Both the position numbers and the translations under genes were made by a program. Below are positions 7,742 through 17,900 of a stretch of 36,831 bases of DNA, piece by piece (within the stretch, counting starts at the first letter, position 1; every line of letters starts with the position of its first letter). A model generated the notes under the pieces. That model saw nothing but the letters and a program-made list of their open reading frames with translations. It did not search any database and was not told the origin of the DNA. This DNA comes from Microbacterium sp. (GTDB taxonomy: Bacteria; Actinomycetota; Actinomycetes; Actinomycetales; Microbacteriaceae), in the NCBI GenBank assembly GCA_029239165.1, contig JAQZBG010000004.1:1-36831 (forward strand), in the 5' to 3' direction.

Positions 7742-8885
7742 TTCCCCCGATCGCCCCGGCCACGTCGCCATCGCACACGATTATCTGACCCAGCGGGGTG
7801 GCGCCGAGAAGGTGGTGCTCGCCCTGCAGCGGGCGTTCCCGTCGGCTCCGATCTACACGACCCTGTACGAACAAGACACGACCTACCCCGAGTTCTCCGA
7901 GTCCCGCATCATCACGTCGCCCCTGAACGCCGTGAGCTTCTTCCGGCGCTCGCACAGGCTTGCGCTTCCTTTCCTCGCCTGGGCGTCTGGGCGGATCAAA
8001 GTGGATGCCGACCACACGATCGTCAGCTCTAGCGGGTGGGCTCACGGCTTCCGCACCCGCGGCTCGAAGATCGTCTACTGTTACTCCCCCGCTCGCTGGC
8101 TCTACCAACCGGCCGCCTACCTCGGAGCGGCGACACGAACTCCCGCCGCCCTCATGCTGCGTGTCCTCTCCCCGTTCCTGAAGCGATGGGATCGGCGGGC
8201 TGCGGGCACGGCGACGAAGTACTTCGCCATCTCGACGGTTGTGCAACAGCGCATCAAGGACACGTACGGGCTCGAGTCGGAGGTGCTCCCGGCACCGCAC
8301 ACGGTCGACAAGAGCATCGCTCACGAACCCGTCGACCTACGACAGCTGTCCGAGAGCGAAGGGTTCTACCTCTGCATCTCACGCCTTCTCCCGTACAAGA
8401 ACGTCGACGTCGTGATCAACGCCTTCAACGAGCTCGGGCTCCCGCTCGTCGTCGTCGGCACCGGCCCGGAGGAGCGTCGCCTGGCGGGACTCGCCGGCGA
8501 CTCGGTCGTGATGGTGAAGAACCTCACGGACGGGCAGATCCAGTGGCTCTACGCCCACTGCACCGCGGTCGTATCGTCGAGCTACGAGGACTTCGGACTC
8601 ACACCCATCGAGGGAGCGACACATGGGAAGCCGTCGGTCGTCCTTCGCTGGGGCGGCTTCCTCGACACCATCGTCGAGGGCCGAACGGGCGTGTACTTCG
8701 ACGAGCCCACTCCTTCGGCGGTCGCGGAGGCGGTACAGACGTCGCGCGCATCCGAATGGGATGAATCCGCCATTCGTGCGCACGCCGATCTGTTCACGGA
8801 AGAGCACTTCGCACGGCGGCTCCGCGACGAGATCGCGCGCCTGGATGGAGCCTCGGCCTCCTCACGCGTCCACCCCGCCTCATGA
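7734..8885 (+). CDS. GT4 glycosyltransferase, WbaZ-like (probable GDP-mannose or GDP-rhamnose user)
   Basis: This 383-residue GT-B enzyme probably adds a mannose or rhamnose to the lipid-linked repeat unit at the cytoplasmic face. The N-terminal HDYLTQRGGAEKV and PSAPIYTTLY stretches are typical of the WbaZ-like branch of GT4, which uses GDP-mannose. The C-terminal donor domain has SRLLPYKNVD, VVGTGPEE and an intact EX7E pair, Glu285 and Glu293. The ATG at 7734 is chosen because GGAGG stands six bases before it; the frame is open further upstream but that region codes for the reductase. It overlaps the reductase gene by eight bases and the next gene by four. The sugar donor is inferred from the neighbouring gmd-rmd pair. 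Confidence 0.88.
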   Translation: MSDSPDRPGHVAIAHDYLTQRGGAEKVVLALQRAFPSAPIYTTLYEQDTTYPEFSESRIITSPLNAVSFFRRSHRLALPFLAWASGRIKVDADHTIVSSSGWAHGFRTRGSKIVYCYSPARWLYQPAAYLGAATRTPAALMLRVLSPFLKRWDRRAAGTATKYFAISTVVQQRIKDTYGLESEVLPAPHTVDKSIAHEPVDLRQLSESEGFYLCISRLLPYKNVDVVINAFNELGLPLVVVGTGPEERRLAGLAGDSVVMVKNLTDGQIQWLYAHCTAVVSSSYEDFGLTPIEGATHGKPSVVLRWGGFLDTIVEGRTGVYFDEPTPSAVAEAVQTSRASEWDESAIRAHADLFTEEHFARRLRDEIARLDGASASSRVHPAS

Positions 8886-10051
8886 GCGACGGTGCCATGC
8901 CCCCGCTCAAGGTGGTCTTCGTCGACCACTCCGACGAGCCGGGAGGAGCCGAGTTCGCGCTTGTCCGGCTGCTGCGGGCTCCCCGCGACTGGCGCGTCAC
9001 GGTCGCCCTTCCGCCCTCATCGTCCGATGGTGACGACGTCTTCACCACAGGGCTCCCCTCCGACGTCTCGATGATCCGCACCGGGCCTCGGCACGCCGCG
9101 CGCAAGGAGAACGGAACCGGCCTCGGCGCCAACATCGGGCTCGCGACGCGCATCCTCCGCTCCGGGCTGGCCCTTGCCGCTCGCAAGGAGGTTCGCGAGG
9201 CGGACGTGCTGGTGGCGAATACGACTCGCGCGAGCGTCTACGTCGCGATCACGGCCATCGCGCTCCGCAAGCCTTTCGTCGTCCACATCCGCGACCTCAT
9301 CTCGAGCGACGCCATCGGCTCGGCCGCCGCGCTCCTGATGCGGCGACTCGTCCTGCCCCGTGCCACCGGCGTCATCGCCAACTCTCGGGCATCCCTTGCC
9401 ACGGTGAAGGATGCCGTCCGAACGAGGAACACCCCCGTCATCCCCAGCCCCGCGGGACTGGAGCCCGTGGCAGCTGACTCCGTCGCGGTGGCTCCCCGTG
9501 TCGGACGGATCGGCATGGTCGCGCGCATCGACCCGTGGAAGGGCCAGGAGCAGGTGCTGCGGGCTTTCGCCCGTGCGTGCGTCAAGGGCGAGGAGACCCT
9601 CGTGTTCTATGGAGCGCCCGCCTTCGGCCACGAGGAATTCGACCTCGAGCTGCGCGCCCTCGCGCGCGACCTGGGGATCGCGGACCGCGTCGACTTCGCC
9701 GGGCACACCTCCGATGTCCCGGGTGCCATCGCCACGCTGGACGTCTGCATCCAAGCGTCGACACGCGCGGAGCCCCTCGGACAGAACGTGCTGCAGTATC
9801 TCAGCGCCGGCAAGCCCACCATCGTCTCGGGTGAGGGCGGACCTGTCGAGTGGGTCACCGACCGTCGGAACGGTCTCGTCTTCACTCCTCGCGACGTCGA
9901 CTCGCTGAGCGCAGCGATCACGGAGCTCGTCACCGACCGGTCGCTGCGACAGAGTCTCGCAGAGAATGCGGCGCGGACCCCCGATCTGCGCACCGACGAG
10001 CGCGTCGGTGACGAGGTCATGGCGGTCCTCAGAAAGGCGGCTCGCTCGTGA
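8882..10051 (+). CDS. GT4 family glycosyltransferase with an altered EX7E motif
   Basis: This 389-residue GT-B enzyme is expected to extend the repeat unit. The N-terminal acceptor domain begins VVFVDHSDEPGGAEFALVRLL. The donor domain carries VGRIGMVARIDPWKGQE, a usual GT4 entry to the second Rossmann fold, and ends with the donor-site region EPLGQNVLQ. Here Glu297 is kept but the second glutamate of EX7E is Gln305. Such changes occur in some active GT4 members, so loss of function cannot be assumed. The ATG at 8882 overlaps the previous stop (ATGA), and its own stop overlaps the next GTG. Donor and linkage are unknown. Confidence 0.88.
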   Translation: MSDGAMPPLKVVFVDHSDEPGGAEFALVRLLRAPRDWRVTVALPPSSSDGDDVFTTGLPSDVSMIRTGPRHAARKENGTGLGANIGLATRILRSGLALAARKEVREADVLVANTTRASVYVAITAIALRKPFVVHIRDLISSDAIGSAAALLMRRLVLPRATGVIANSRASLATVKDAVRTRNTPVIPSPAGLEPVAADSVAVAPRVGRIGMVARIDPWKGQEQVLRAFARACVKGEETLVFYGAPAFGHEEFDLELRALARDLGIADRVDFAGHTSDVPGAIATLDVCIQASTRAEPLGQNVLQYLSAGKPTIVSGEGGPVEWVTDRRNGLVFTPRDVDSLSAAITELVTDRSLRQSLAENAARTPDLRTDERVGDEVMAVLRKAARS

Positions 10052-11118
10052 CCGTCCGCCTCTGCTTCGTCGCCGCGCCCCTCATCGCACGCAGCGGGGT
10101 CTACAACTCGACGATCGAATTGGTCACCGCCGCGCGCGCAGCGGGCTTGGACTGGACGGCGATCATCGGCGTCTCCCGCAAGGCCTCCGGGTCCGCCACG
10201 ACGGCGGACGGCATCCGAGAGTTCGAGATGGAACCCTCCGGCGTTGCCGGTGTGACCCGTCTGCTCCGCCGGCTTCAGGAGTGCGCGGAGTTCCGCGATG
10301 CGGACCTCGTCGTCAGCATGGTCCCGCAGAGCGACATGGCGCTGTCCCTGTCGCGTCGGACATGGGTCGCATACCTCCGCGGCCTCCCCTGGCCCGCTCC
10401 TGGCGAAAGCTCTCGCGCGAAGTCTGTGCTGTGGCGGACGCTCGAGAAGCTCGCCCTCTCACGAGCCCTGGAGGTGTGGTCGACGACCCGCGTTTTGGCG
10501 GCCGAGGTAGGTGGCAAGGTCGATCGACTCGTGCCCCCCGGTCTGGTTCCTCCCGCCCTCAGCGACGGCGCGCCCCGCGCGGACGCCGACGAGATCGTGT
10601 GGGCTGCACGGTTCTCGGCCGACAAAGATCCCGGCCTCTTCCTCGACGCCCTCTCGGGCATCGACGCGGCCGGGGTCATGTACGGCACCGGTCCGCTCGA
10701 GGAGCACACCCACTCACGAGCACCGCAGAACGTGGATGTCCGCGGCTGGCGCGCGCGGGGTGAGATCTGGGACCGGGCGCGGGCGTACGTCGGCACGTCC
10801 CGCCGGGAAGCCTTCGGCCGCAGTGCCGTCGAGGCGGCGATGCTCGGCATCCCCGTCGTCCTTTCCGATGCCTTCGGGTGCGCCGACATGCTCTTCACCG
10901 ACGAGACGCTCCGAGCGGAGATGGTCCTCGACCCGGCCGACGTCGACCGGTGGCGCTCCGTCATCTCACAGCTCGCACACGACGACGAGTTGCACGCGCG
11001 CGTGTCGACACACGTGAAAGCCAACGCCGAGTCGTTGACGATCACCTCGGCCGTCGAGTCGGTCACGGCGGCGAGCGTGGCCGTCCTCGAGGAGACACGA
11101 CGCGGTCGGCATCACTGA
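10048..11118 (+). CDS. GT4 family glycosyltransferase
   Basis: This 356-residue GT-B enzyme is the last of three co-translated transferases after gmd-rmd. The GTG at 10048 overlaps the previous stop (GTGA). The N-terminal LCFVAAPLIARSGVYNSTIE is a loop-type acceptor-domain start. The donor domain shows WAARFSADKDPGLFLDA, MYGTGPLEE and an intact EX7E (Glu254 and Glu262, in EAFGRSAVE). There is no predicted membrane segment, so it acts peripherally at the inner membrane surface. Donor and linkage are unknown. Confidence 0.88.
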   Translation: MTVRLCFVAAPLIARSGVYNSTIELVTAARAAGLDWTAIIGVSRKASGSATTADGIREFEMEPSGVAGVTRLLRRLQECAEFRDADLVVSMVPQSDMALSLSRRTWVAYLRGLPWPAPGESSRAKSVLWRTLEKLALSRALEVWSTTRVLAAEVGGKVDRLVPPGLVPPALSDGAPRADADEIVWAARFSADKDPGLFLDALSGIDAAGVMYGTGPLEEHTHSRAPQNVDVRGWRARGEIWDRARAYVGTSRREAFGRSAVEAAMLGIPVVLSDAFGCADMLFTDETLRAEMVLDPADVDRWRSVISQLAHDDELHARVSTHVKANAESLTITSAVESVTAASVAVLEETRRGRHH

Positions 11119-11249
11119 CCGTCCTCGGTGAGGCGTCCGCGTGGGGCTTGGGCCCGGCGGACCGGGTGATCGCGAGAGAAACCACCGGCATACAAGAAAT
11201 CCAGCCGCAATGAGTCCCGCATAATATCGGGCAGGTGTCAGGGGAAAAC

Positions 11250-13247
11250 GTGGCAATCGATCGTTCGAGAACATTCCGGGGAGACATCCAAGGCCTTCGG
11301 GCAATCGCCGTCGGCGCTGTCGTCCTGTACCACGCCGGCGTTCCCTTCCTTCCGGGCGGCTATGTCGGCGTCGACATCTTCTTCGTCATCAGCGGCTTCC
11401 TCATCACTTCGCACCTGCTGGCGAGCCTTGAGCGCCACGGGCGGGTTCCGTTCGCGAGCTTCTACGCGAAGCGCGTCCGCCGCATCCTCCCCGCCTCCTT
11501 CGTCGTCCTGCTGCTTTCCGTCGCTGCGGCGCTGATCTGGTTCCCTCCCCTGCTGATGGAGGAGGTGTGGCGCGGCGCCGTCGCCACGGCGCTGTACGTC
11601 CCGAACCTCCTCTTCGCCCTCGACGGCACCAATTACCTCGCAGAAAGCACGCCCTCGCTTTTCCAGCATTACTGGTCGTTGGGAATCGAAGAGCAGTTCT
11701 ACTTGGTGTGGCCGCTGCTTCTCACTCTCGGCTGGGCCTTCGTGAAATCCAAGAAGGCTCTCGGCATGGTTTTGGCGGCCCTCGTCGTCGTGTCGTTCGT
11801 CGCGTGCGTCCTGCTGACGTTCCAGCTGCAGCCCTGGGCGTTCTTCTCCCTCCCCACCCGAGCATGGGAACTCAGCGTCGGCGGTCTCGTCGCCTTTGCC
11901 CTGCATCACCGCTCGCGTGTCCTGGAACCGCGAACGGCCGCTGCGGCCGGTTGGATCGGACTGGCGGGGCTCCTGGCATCCGTCTTCCTCTTCACCTCGA
12001 AGACGCCCTTCCCCGGCTACTGTGCCGCCGTCCCCGTGGTCGCGACCGCCCTGGTCATCCTCGCCGGCGCTACCCCGAGTCGGTACGGTCCGACGGCGCT
12101 GCTCTCGCTGCGCGGAATGATGTTCGTCGGGGCAATCTCCTACTCGCTGTACCTCGTGCACTGGCCGGCGCTGGTGATCCCCCAGGCGGCGGTGGGATAC
12201 GCCCACCCGCTCCCGCTGTGGATCACGCTGCTCATCGCGGCCGCCTGCGTCCCGGCGGCATGGCTCCTCTACCGTTTCGTGGAGGATCCCGCCCGGGGAT
12301 GGAGCGTCCTGGTGAAGGCACGTCCGCGCCGCACGCTGTGGGCGGCCGTGGCCGGATCGCTGACCGCGGCGCTGGTCGCCACCGCGGTGTACGTGGTGAG
12401 CGAGAATCGCCCTCTGTACGAGCAACGGTCTGCCGACACCGTGGCCATGACCGTTCCCCCCTCGTTCACGGGATTCGTGCCGGAGAACCTGAGCCCCTCG
12501 CTGCGTCAGGCCTCGTCCGACCAGCCGCGCATCTACGCGGACGGATGCCACCGCTCTTTCGCCCAGGCGACTCTCGCCGACTGCGTCTACGGGGATGCCA
12601 CGGCCCCCCGCATCGTGCTCTTCGGGGACTCCCACGCGGCTCAGTGGTTCCCGGCGCTCGAGGGGTGGGCTTCCGAGAAGGGGTACGCGGTCGAGGTGCA
12701 CACCAAGAGCTCCTGCCCCTCCGTGGACGCAACGGTCCTTCGCGACGGCGTCCCCTACAACGAATGCACCCAATGGCGTCAGGCCGTCCTGGACCGGATC
12801 GCGACGGAAGCGCCTGCGCTCGTCCTCATCGCGAACTACGGGACGGCCACGATCAACGTCGACCCCGGGACGACGTATGCCCAGCAATGGGGCGACGCGC
12901 TGGCGTCCACCCTGTCGAAGATCTCCACGCCCGTCGCCGTCATCGCCGACACCCCCAATCTTCAGCAGACGCCGTCGGTGTGCCTGTCCGCGCACCTCAG
13001 CGACACCGCGGAATGCGGCCTCCCGAGCACCCAGGCACTTCGCACCGACGCCCGCGACGCCGAGTCCGCAGCCGCCGCATCGGCCGACGCGCCGATGATC
13101 GACCTCACGGACTACCTCTGCTCGGACGTGTGCGAGCCGATCATCGGCGACGCACTCGTCTACCGTGATGCGCATCACCTCACGGCGACGTTCAGCGCGC
13201 GGTTGTCGGGGCCTCTGGGCTCTGCTCTCGACGCGGTTGTTCGGTAG
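11250..13247 (+). CDS. Acyltransferase 3 / SGNH fusion, OafA-like polysaccharide O-acyltransferase
   Basis: This 665-residue membrane enzyme probably O-acetylates the polymer. The AT3 part (about residues 8-350) opens with FRGDIQGLRAIAV and a conserved VLYHAG histidine, followed by about ten membrane segments. The RKVRRILPA-type signature appears as KRVRRILPA. A linker leads to an extracytoplasmic SGNH domain with GDSHA (Asp460, Ser461) and a C-terminal DAHH (Asp640, His642/643). AT3 moves acyl groups across the membrane and the SGNH part hands them to sugar, as in OafA. The GTG at 11250 is chosen for the AGGGGAA ribosome binding site; an in-frame GTG at 11235 is possible. The 131-base gap upstream contains an AT-rich CATAAT at 11220-11225, a possible -10 element. 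Confidence 0.92.
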   Translation: MAIDRSRTFRGDIQGLRAIAVGAVVLYHAGVPFLPGGYVGVDIFFVISGFLITSHLLASLERHGRVPFASFYAKRVRRILPASFVVLLLSVAAALIWFPPLLMEEVWRGAVATALYVPNLLFALDGTNYLAESTPSLFQHYWSLGIEEQFYLVWPLLLTLGWAFVKSKKALGMVLAALVVVSFVACVLLTFQLQPWAFFSLPTRAWELSVGGLVAFALHHRSRVLEPRTAAAAGWIGLAGLLASVFLFTSKTPFPGYCAAVPVVATALVILAGATPSRYGPTALLSLRGMMFVGAISYSLYLVHWPALVIPQAAVGYAHPLPLWITLLIAAACVPAAWLLYRFVEDPARGWSVLVKARPRRTLWAAVAGSLTAALVATAVYVVSENRPLYEQRSADTVAMTVPPSFTGFVPENLSPSLRQASSDQPRIYADGCHRSFAQATLADCVYGDATAPRIVLFGDSHAAQWFPALEGWASEKGYAVEVHTKSSCPSVDATVLRDGVPYNECTQWRQAVLDRIATEAPALVLIANYGTATINVDPGTTYAQQWGDALASTLSKISTPVAVIADTPNLQQTPSVCLSAHLSDTAECGLPSTQALRTDARDAESAAAASADAPMIDLTDYLCSDVCEPIIGDALVYRDAHHLTATFSARLSGPLGSALDAVVR

Positions 13248-13309
13248 GGGCCGCCGGGACTTGCCGCCCGCACATAGGAGCACCACAGTCCGCCCCTAAA
13301 GCGTCTAGA

Positions 13310-13315
13310 TACTGT
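13310..13315 (+). promoter_or_regulatory. Candidate -10 element giving a (near-)leaderless transcript
   Basis: TACTGT fits the actinobacterial TAnnnT -10 pattern and ends eight bases before the ATG at 13324. There is no Shine-Dalgarno sequence before that ATG. The spacing is what leaderless genes show. Inference from position only. Confidence 0.35.
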
Positions 13316-13323
13316 GACCGGCG

Positions 13324-14970
13324 ATGAACAGCACGATCGCCCGCAAATACACCATCAGCGCTGTGATCGCCGGCGCCATGGTGGCAGCGATTGCGGCATC
13401 GGTCGTCTGGGCGTCGGACGGTCGTAGCGTGGCTGCCGGGGCGACCACCGCCTCCGAGTCCATGTCGGTGACGAGCCCTTCGCTCGTCTTCGGCACGCCC
13501 GCCGGAGTCGACATCACGATCGCGGGATACGGCGGTTCGCTGCAGTGGACCGTCAAGACCCCGTCGGGGAAGGTCGTCGCGTCAGGGTCGGACCCAAGCG
13601 CCCCCACCGCCACCCTCCGTCCCCAGGTGCCCTCGTCCGGTCTGTACGTGCTGGACGCGACGGATCAGAACGGCGAGGTGACGACGAACTTCCTCGTCAC
13701 CGGGCCCGCGCCCTCGACGCCGGACCCGTTCTTCTCCGTCGCCACGCACTGGGGCAAGCAGTCCTTCGCCACCACGACATGGCCACTCGCGAAGACACTT
13801 CCTCTCGTCACCGCCCTGGGGTTCTCACAGGTCAGGGACGAAACATCGTGGGCAAGTGTGGAACCGAATCGTGACTCCTACACGATCCCCGATTTCTCGT
13901 CCTCGTTGTCCGCCGCAACGCAGCAGAGCGGCCTGCACATGATGTTGGTTGCGGCGTACGGGGATCCGCGAGCGTACCCGGAGGACATGAAGGATGCCAT
14001 GTCGCCCCCGACCTCGCAGGACGCACGTGACGGCTATGTGAAGTACATCAACACCGCTCTTGACGCCAACCCGCGCATCGACGAGGTCGAGGTCTGGAAC
14101 GAGTTCAATCGTCCCAAACGGAACACGAGTTCCTGCCAGAGCGGGGCCTGTTACGCCGCGCTCGTCCAGGCGGTCTCGCAAGGGGTCAAAGCCGCGCACC
14201 CCACCGTGCAGATCGTGGCCGGCGACACCGCCGGCACCCCGATCTCCTGGTTCCAGCAATTCATCGACGCCGGAGGGCTTTCCTACGCCGACGCCATCTC
14301 GACGCACGGGTACTCGAAGGACACGGGCACCCTCCGTGAGAGCATCACGCACCTGGACGACCTGATCAAACAGCACAACGGAGGTGTCTCGAAGCCCATC
14401 ATCGTCAGCGAAGACGGCCTCACGAACGCCCCGGCGGCACCCACGGACTCGAACGTCAGCAGGGTCGATACGCAGCAACAGGCGGCTTCCGGGCTGGTGA
14501 AGATCTTCGTGACCCTGAAGTCGATTCCAGCGGTGTCGCAGGTCGTCTGGTACGACGCCCTCGACGACGGCACCAACGCCACCGACCCCGAGTCCGATTA
14601 CGGCCTGTTCCGTCAGCCGACGCCATCGATCTCCGCCTTCGAGCCCAAGCTCGCTGCCGCGGCCGCGAGCGAGCTCATTCGCCAGCTCAGCGGATACAGC
14701 CTCACCTCCGCCACAACGCCAGCCCCTGCCGTATCCGAGTTCCTCTTCAACGGACCTGACGGTTCGACACGACGCGTGCTGTGGAAGGACGCTCCCTTCG
14801 CGGCGAAGGATTCGGCTGCCACGAGCGTTCCCGTGACAGCCGGCGGCGGTGACCGAACGACGGTCACCGCCGTCTCCGGGGAGAAGATCCGCGACCTCCC
14901 GGCCGGCGCCTCCACTCTCGACGTCGGCACCCAGCCGATCTACGTCGACGAGAGCCCCTCCGCCGGGTGA
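13324..14970 (+). CDS. Secreted clan GH-A glycoside hydrolase (PslG/GH39-like)
   Basis: This 548-residue protein starts with a signal peptide or signal anchor (hydrophobic about 10-30, then ASDGRS). A beta-sandwich-like region spans about 45-125. The catalytic barrel follows (about 135-430) with VEVWNEFN (acid/base Glu260) and PIIVSEDGL (probable nucleophile Glu363), the usual clan GH-A arrangement. A small beta domain closes the protein. The best analogy is PslG, a GH39-type hydrolase encoded inside the Psl exopolysaccharide locus that cleaves the polymer it is made with. Hence I infer a self-polymer-processing enzyme. The substrate is unknown; a GH5-like assignment is possible. A leaderless-type promoter precedes it. 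It converges on the lyase gene, sharing a terminator. Confidence 0.85.
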   Translation: MNSTIARKYTISAVIAGAMVAAIAASVVWASDGRSVAAGATTASESMSVTSPSLVFGTPAGVDITIAGYGGSLQWTVKTPSGKVVASGSDPSAPTATLRPQVPSSGLYVLDATDQNGEVTTNFLVTGPAPSTPDPFFSVATHWGKQSFATTTWPLAKTLPLVTALGFSQVRDETSWASVEPNRDSYTIPDFSSSLSAATQQSGLHMMLVAAYGDPRAYPEDMKDAMSPPTSQDARDGYVKYINTALDANPRIDEVEVWNEFNRPKRNTSSCQSGACYAALVQAVSQGVKAAHPTVQIVAGDTAGTPISWFQQFIDAGGLSYADAISTHGYSKDTGTLRESITHLDDLIKQHNGGVSKPIIVSEDGLTNAPAAPTDSNVSRVDTQQQAASGLVKIFVTLKSIPAVSQVVWYDALDDGTNATDPESDYGLFRQPTPSISAFEPKLAAAAASELIRQLSGYSLTSATTPAPAVSEFLFNGPDGSTRRVLWKDAPFAAKDSAATSVPVTAGGGDRTTVTAVSGEKIRDLPAGASTLDVGTQPIYVDESPSAG

Positions 14971-14991
14971 TCGGTCGGCGGCGGAGGGGCT
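14953..14991. terminator. Bidirectional terminator between the hydrolase and lyase genes
   Basis: A perfect 13-bp stem pairs 14953-14965 with 14979-14991 around a 13-base loop. The left arm is inside the last codons of the hydrolase gene and the right arm ends six bases before the lyase stop codon. Neither side has a long T tract, but the position between convergent genes fits a two-way terminator. Confidence 0.75.
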
Positions 14992-14997
14992 TCGCGA

Positions 14998-17900
14998 TCA
15001 GCCCGCGGGAACGTTCTCCTGAATGGTGAGGGTCGGCGCGGTTGCTTCTCCTGCTTCTTTCGAGTTGAAGCGGGACATCAGCGCTTCGGGCGTCGTCGCG
15101 ACGGTACCCCCGAGCGCGATCGAGATCCGCTTCGTCCCCGCCGGGAGTTTCTTGATGTACTCCGTCAGGTCGATCTTCCACGTCTTCGCTTCGCGCGTCA
15201 CGGTGAAGGACGCGATACGCTGCCCGAGCTGGGGTCGGTTGGCGTACGTCGTCGTCGACTCCGACCACGACCCGGACACCGTGTAGATATCGACCGTGCC
15301 CTGCGTCTTGCTCGGGTCATCGATGAGGGAACCGTAGAGCGCCAGCGTGGCGGACTTCGTCGATGCGGGTGTCGTACCGGTGAGGTCGAAGGTCAGATAC
15401 GAGGTGCGGATGTTCCCCCCGTCCGCGGCCGAGCCTGGAGACTGCGGCTTGACGTCGAGCCGGTTGAGTCCGCCCAGCGTCGTGTCGGCCGTCCCCCCAC
15501 CCTGCGAGAACGTGTCCCCGTCCGTGCGGATCGTGAACAGGCCCGGCTGATAGACGGTGACCGCCGTGGTGAAACTCCGCGACAGCGGGCCCTGGGAAAC
15601 GGTCGTCGTGATGTTCGCGACGCCCGTCGCGCGTCCCGTGAGGCGCCCATCGGTGCCCACCGACACCACGGACGTGGAATCAGAGACGTGTTTCACCTGC
15701 GCCTTGTCGATCGTCGCCCCAGTGATGTCGACGACCTTCACGGGAACACCCACCGTCTGCCCGATCGCGATCTTCGCAGGCATCGAAACCGTGGCATCCG
15801 CGAAGAGACGGTCCGGCAGAGCGGCCGGCGGCGAACCCGGGGACAGAAGCTCGACCTCGCGGAGAACGGCTTGCCAGGTCGACGAGCTCGAGACGAGCTC
15901 GAGGCGCACCTGCGTGACCTTCCGGGAGAACCGGAAGGAGTGATCCGCTGTCCCCGGACCCCCGCTGTAGGTATACGTCCCCTCGTTGTTCCAGCTCTTG
16001 CCATCCGACGACGTGAGCAGCTTGAAACTGACCTTCTGGCTCGCATCCGGGCTCCACGCGGCTCGGACCGTCTTCAACAGCGTCGCCTGCGGCAGGACCC
16101 AGGTGATCGTGGCACCGCCGCGACCGGCCCACCCCGTGGACGTGGACCCGTCGTGCGTCGCCGCCGACGTTCCGCGCAGAGTGTTGGTCGCCGACGACGT
16201 GGACACCGTGGCCTTGGCAGGAGCCAGGACGATCTCCAGGCGGGGTGGGGTCGACGACTCGGAGCTGCCGAAGCGGGCCATCAGCGCGGCATTGTCGGGG
16301 GCGCTGCCCCCGAGCGCGAGATCGAACGCCGACAACTGCGCGCTCGGCGTCTTCTTGGCCGCGTCGGTGAGATCGAGGCGTGACTCCCCGGTCTGTCGGG
16401 TCACCAGCGTGCTCCCGAGCGGCGCGCCGAAACCGGGACGATTCTGGTACGTGACGGTCGTGTCGGTCCAGGTGCTGGCGGGTCGATATGCGTCGACACG
16501 AACGGCATCACCACCCGCACTGTCGGCGATTGCGCCGGTCAGCACGAGGACGGCGCTCGCGATGCGAGTCGTGTCTACACCAGAGAGATCGAAGCGCAGG
16601 AGGCTGGTACGCACGCGGGTACCATCAGACGGCGTCGCGGGAAGGGTCGGCTTCACGTCGAGTCGGTCGGCGCCGGCGAAATTCTTCGATGCACTGGCTC
16701 CCCCCTCCACGAAGGTGTCCTGCACCGGCAGGAGCGACAAGGCTTGAGACGGCACCACGGTCAGCGCTCGGGCCGGTGAGGGGAACTCCCACGCCCCCAC
16801 TCGGGCATATGCACCGAGGACGGTAGAGCCCGGGGCCGCGCCGACAGCGCCCGTACCGTCGATCCGGGCGACGCCTCTATTGCCCGATACGAGCTCGATC
16901 TGCGCGTTCGCGGCCGCTCCGCTTATCGTGACGCCGAGCGGCGCCCATTCCTCGACGGCGAGCGTTGACGGGCCATTCGCCGACGATACCCCCCATGCCC
17001 CGGGCGTGAGGTTGGCCGGTGCAGGCGTCCCCCGGAATCCGGATATCGCGATCTCTCGAATTGTCGAGGTACGGTCCCCGCCGGGGTCGCCCGAGACCTC
17101 GATGCGGATCTTCGACACCCGTGGGGGCGAGTCGATGGTGTTCGACGACCACCCGGACGCGGAGCGATAGCTGCCGGACGCTGCCGCAGCCCACGTGTCG
17201 TTTTTCGGGATCAGGATGCGATAGTCGATCCGCCGCGACGAGTTCGCCGTCCAAAGGATGTCCACCTTGTTGAGGTCGATCTGGCCTCGGAACGTCAGCT
17301 CGAGGTACTGCACGCCCGAGGTCGCCCAGCCCGACGACTCGTTGCCATCGTGCGCGGCCCCCGGGGTGCCCCGCGTCGTCGACGACGCCGTCGATGTTTT
17401 GACGGCCGTCAGGTCGGGAACGAATGTGACCAAAACGCCTGTGGCGAGATCACTTCCGACGAGGTACGAGCCGGGCATGGATGTCGTCGCCCGCACCGAA
17501 ACAGTACCGCCGGAGGTGTTGCGCGCCACGATTTTGGGCGCAGGAAGCGCCGGGTCGCGCATCACCGTGTAGGAGCGTCGACTCGCGTTGAATCCCTGGA
17601 GCCCCGCCCCGTCCACCGTCAGCCGCGACAGCTGGACCGCAGCTTCGGGGGCACTCCCCCATCCGTTCATCGCCGTGACCTGACCGGCGCGAGAGGCCGT
17701 GGTCGCGGTGGGCGCCAGCAAGGTCATCGTCACCGCCACCGTCTGCGCCGATCCGCCGGGGACATCGACAACGAGCTTCGTGACGCCCGTGTTCTCGTCC
17801 TGTTCCGGCCGCGGGGAGATCGGGGAGGGAACCGCCGGCGTGGCTCGGAACCGCACTCCACTGGAGGCGGAGAGTTCGACGAGGAGGCGCTGACCGTCCT

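Noticed and set aside
11238-13286. 682-codon open frame on the minus strand
   Set aside because: It is the antisense shadow of the AT3/SGNH acyltransferase gene, with Arg/Gly/Asp-rich low-complexity translation and no recognisable domain.
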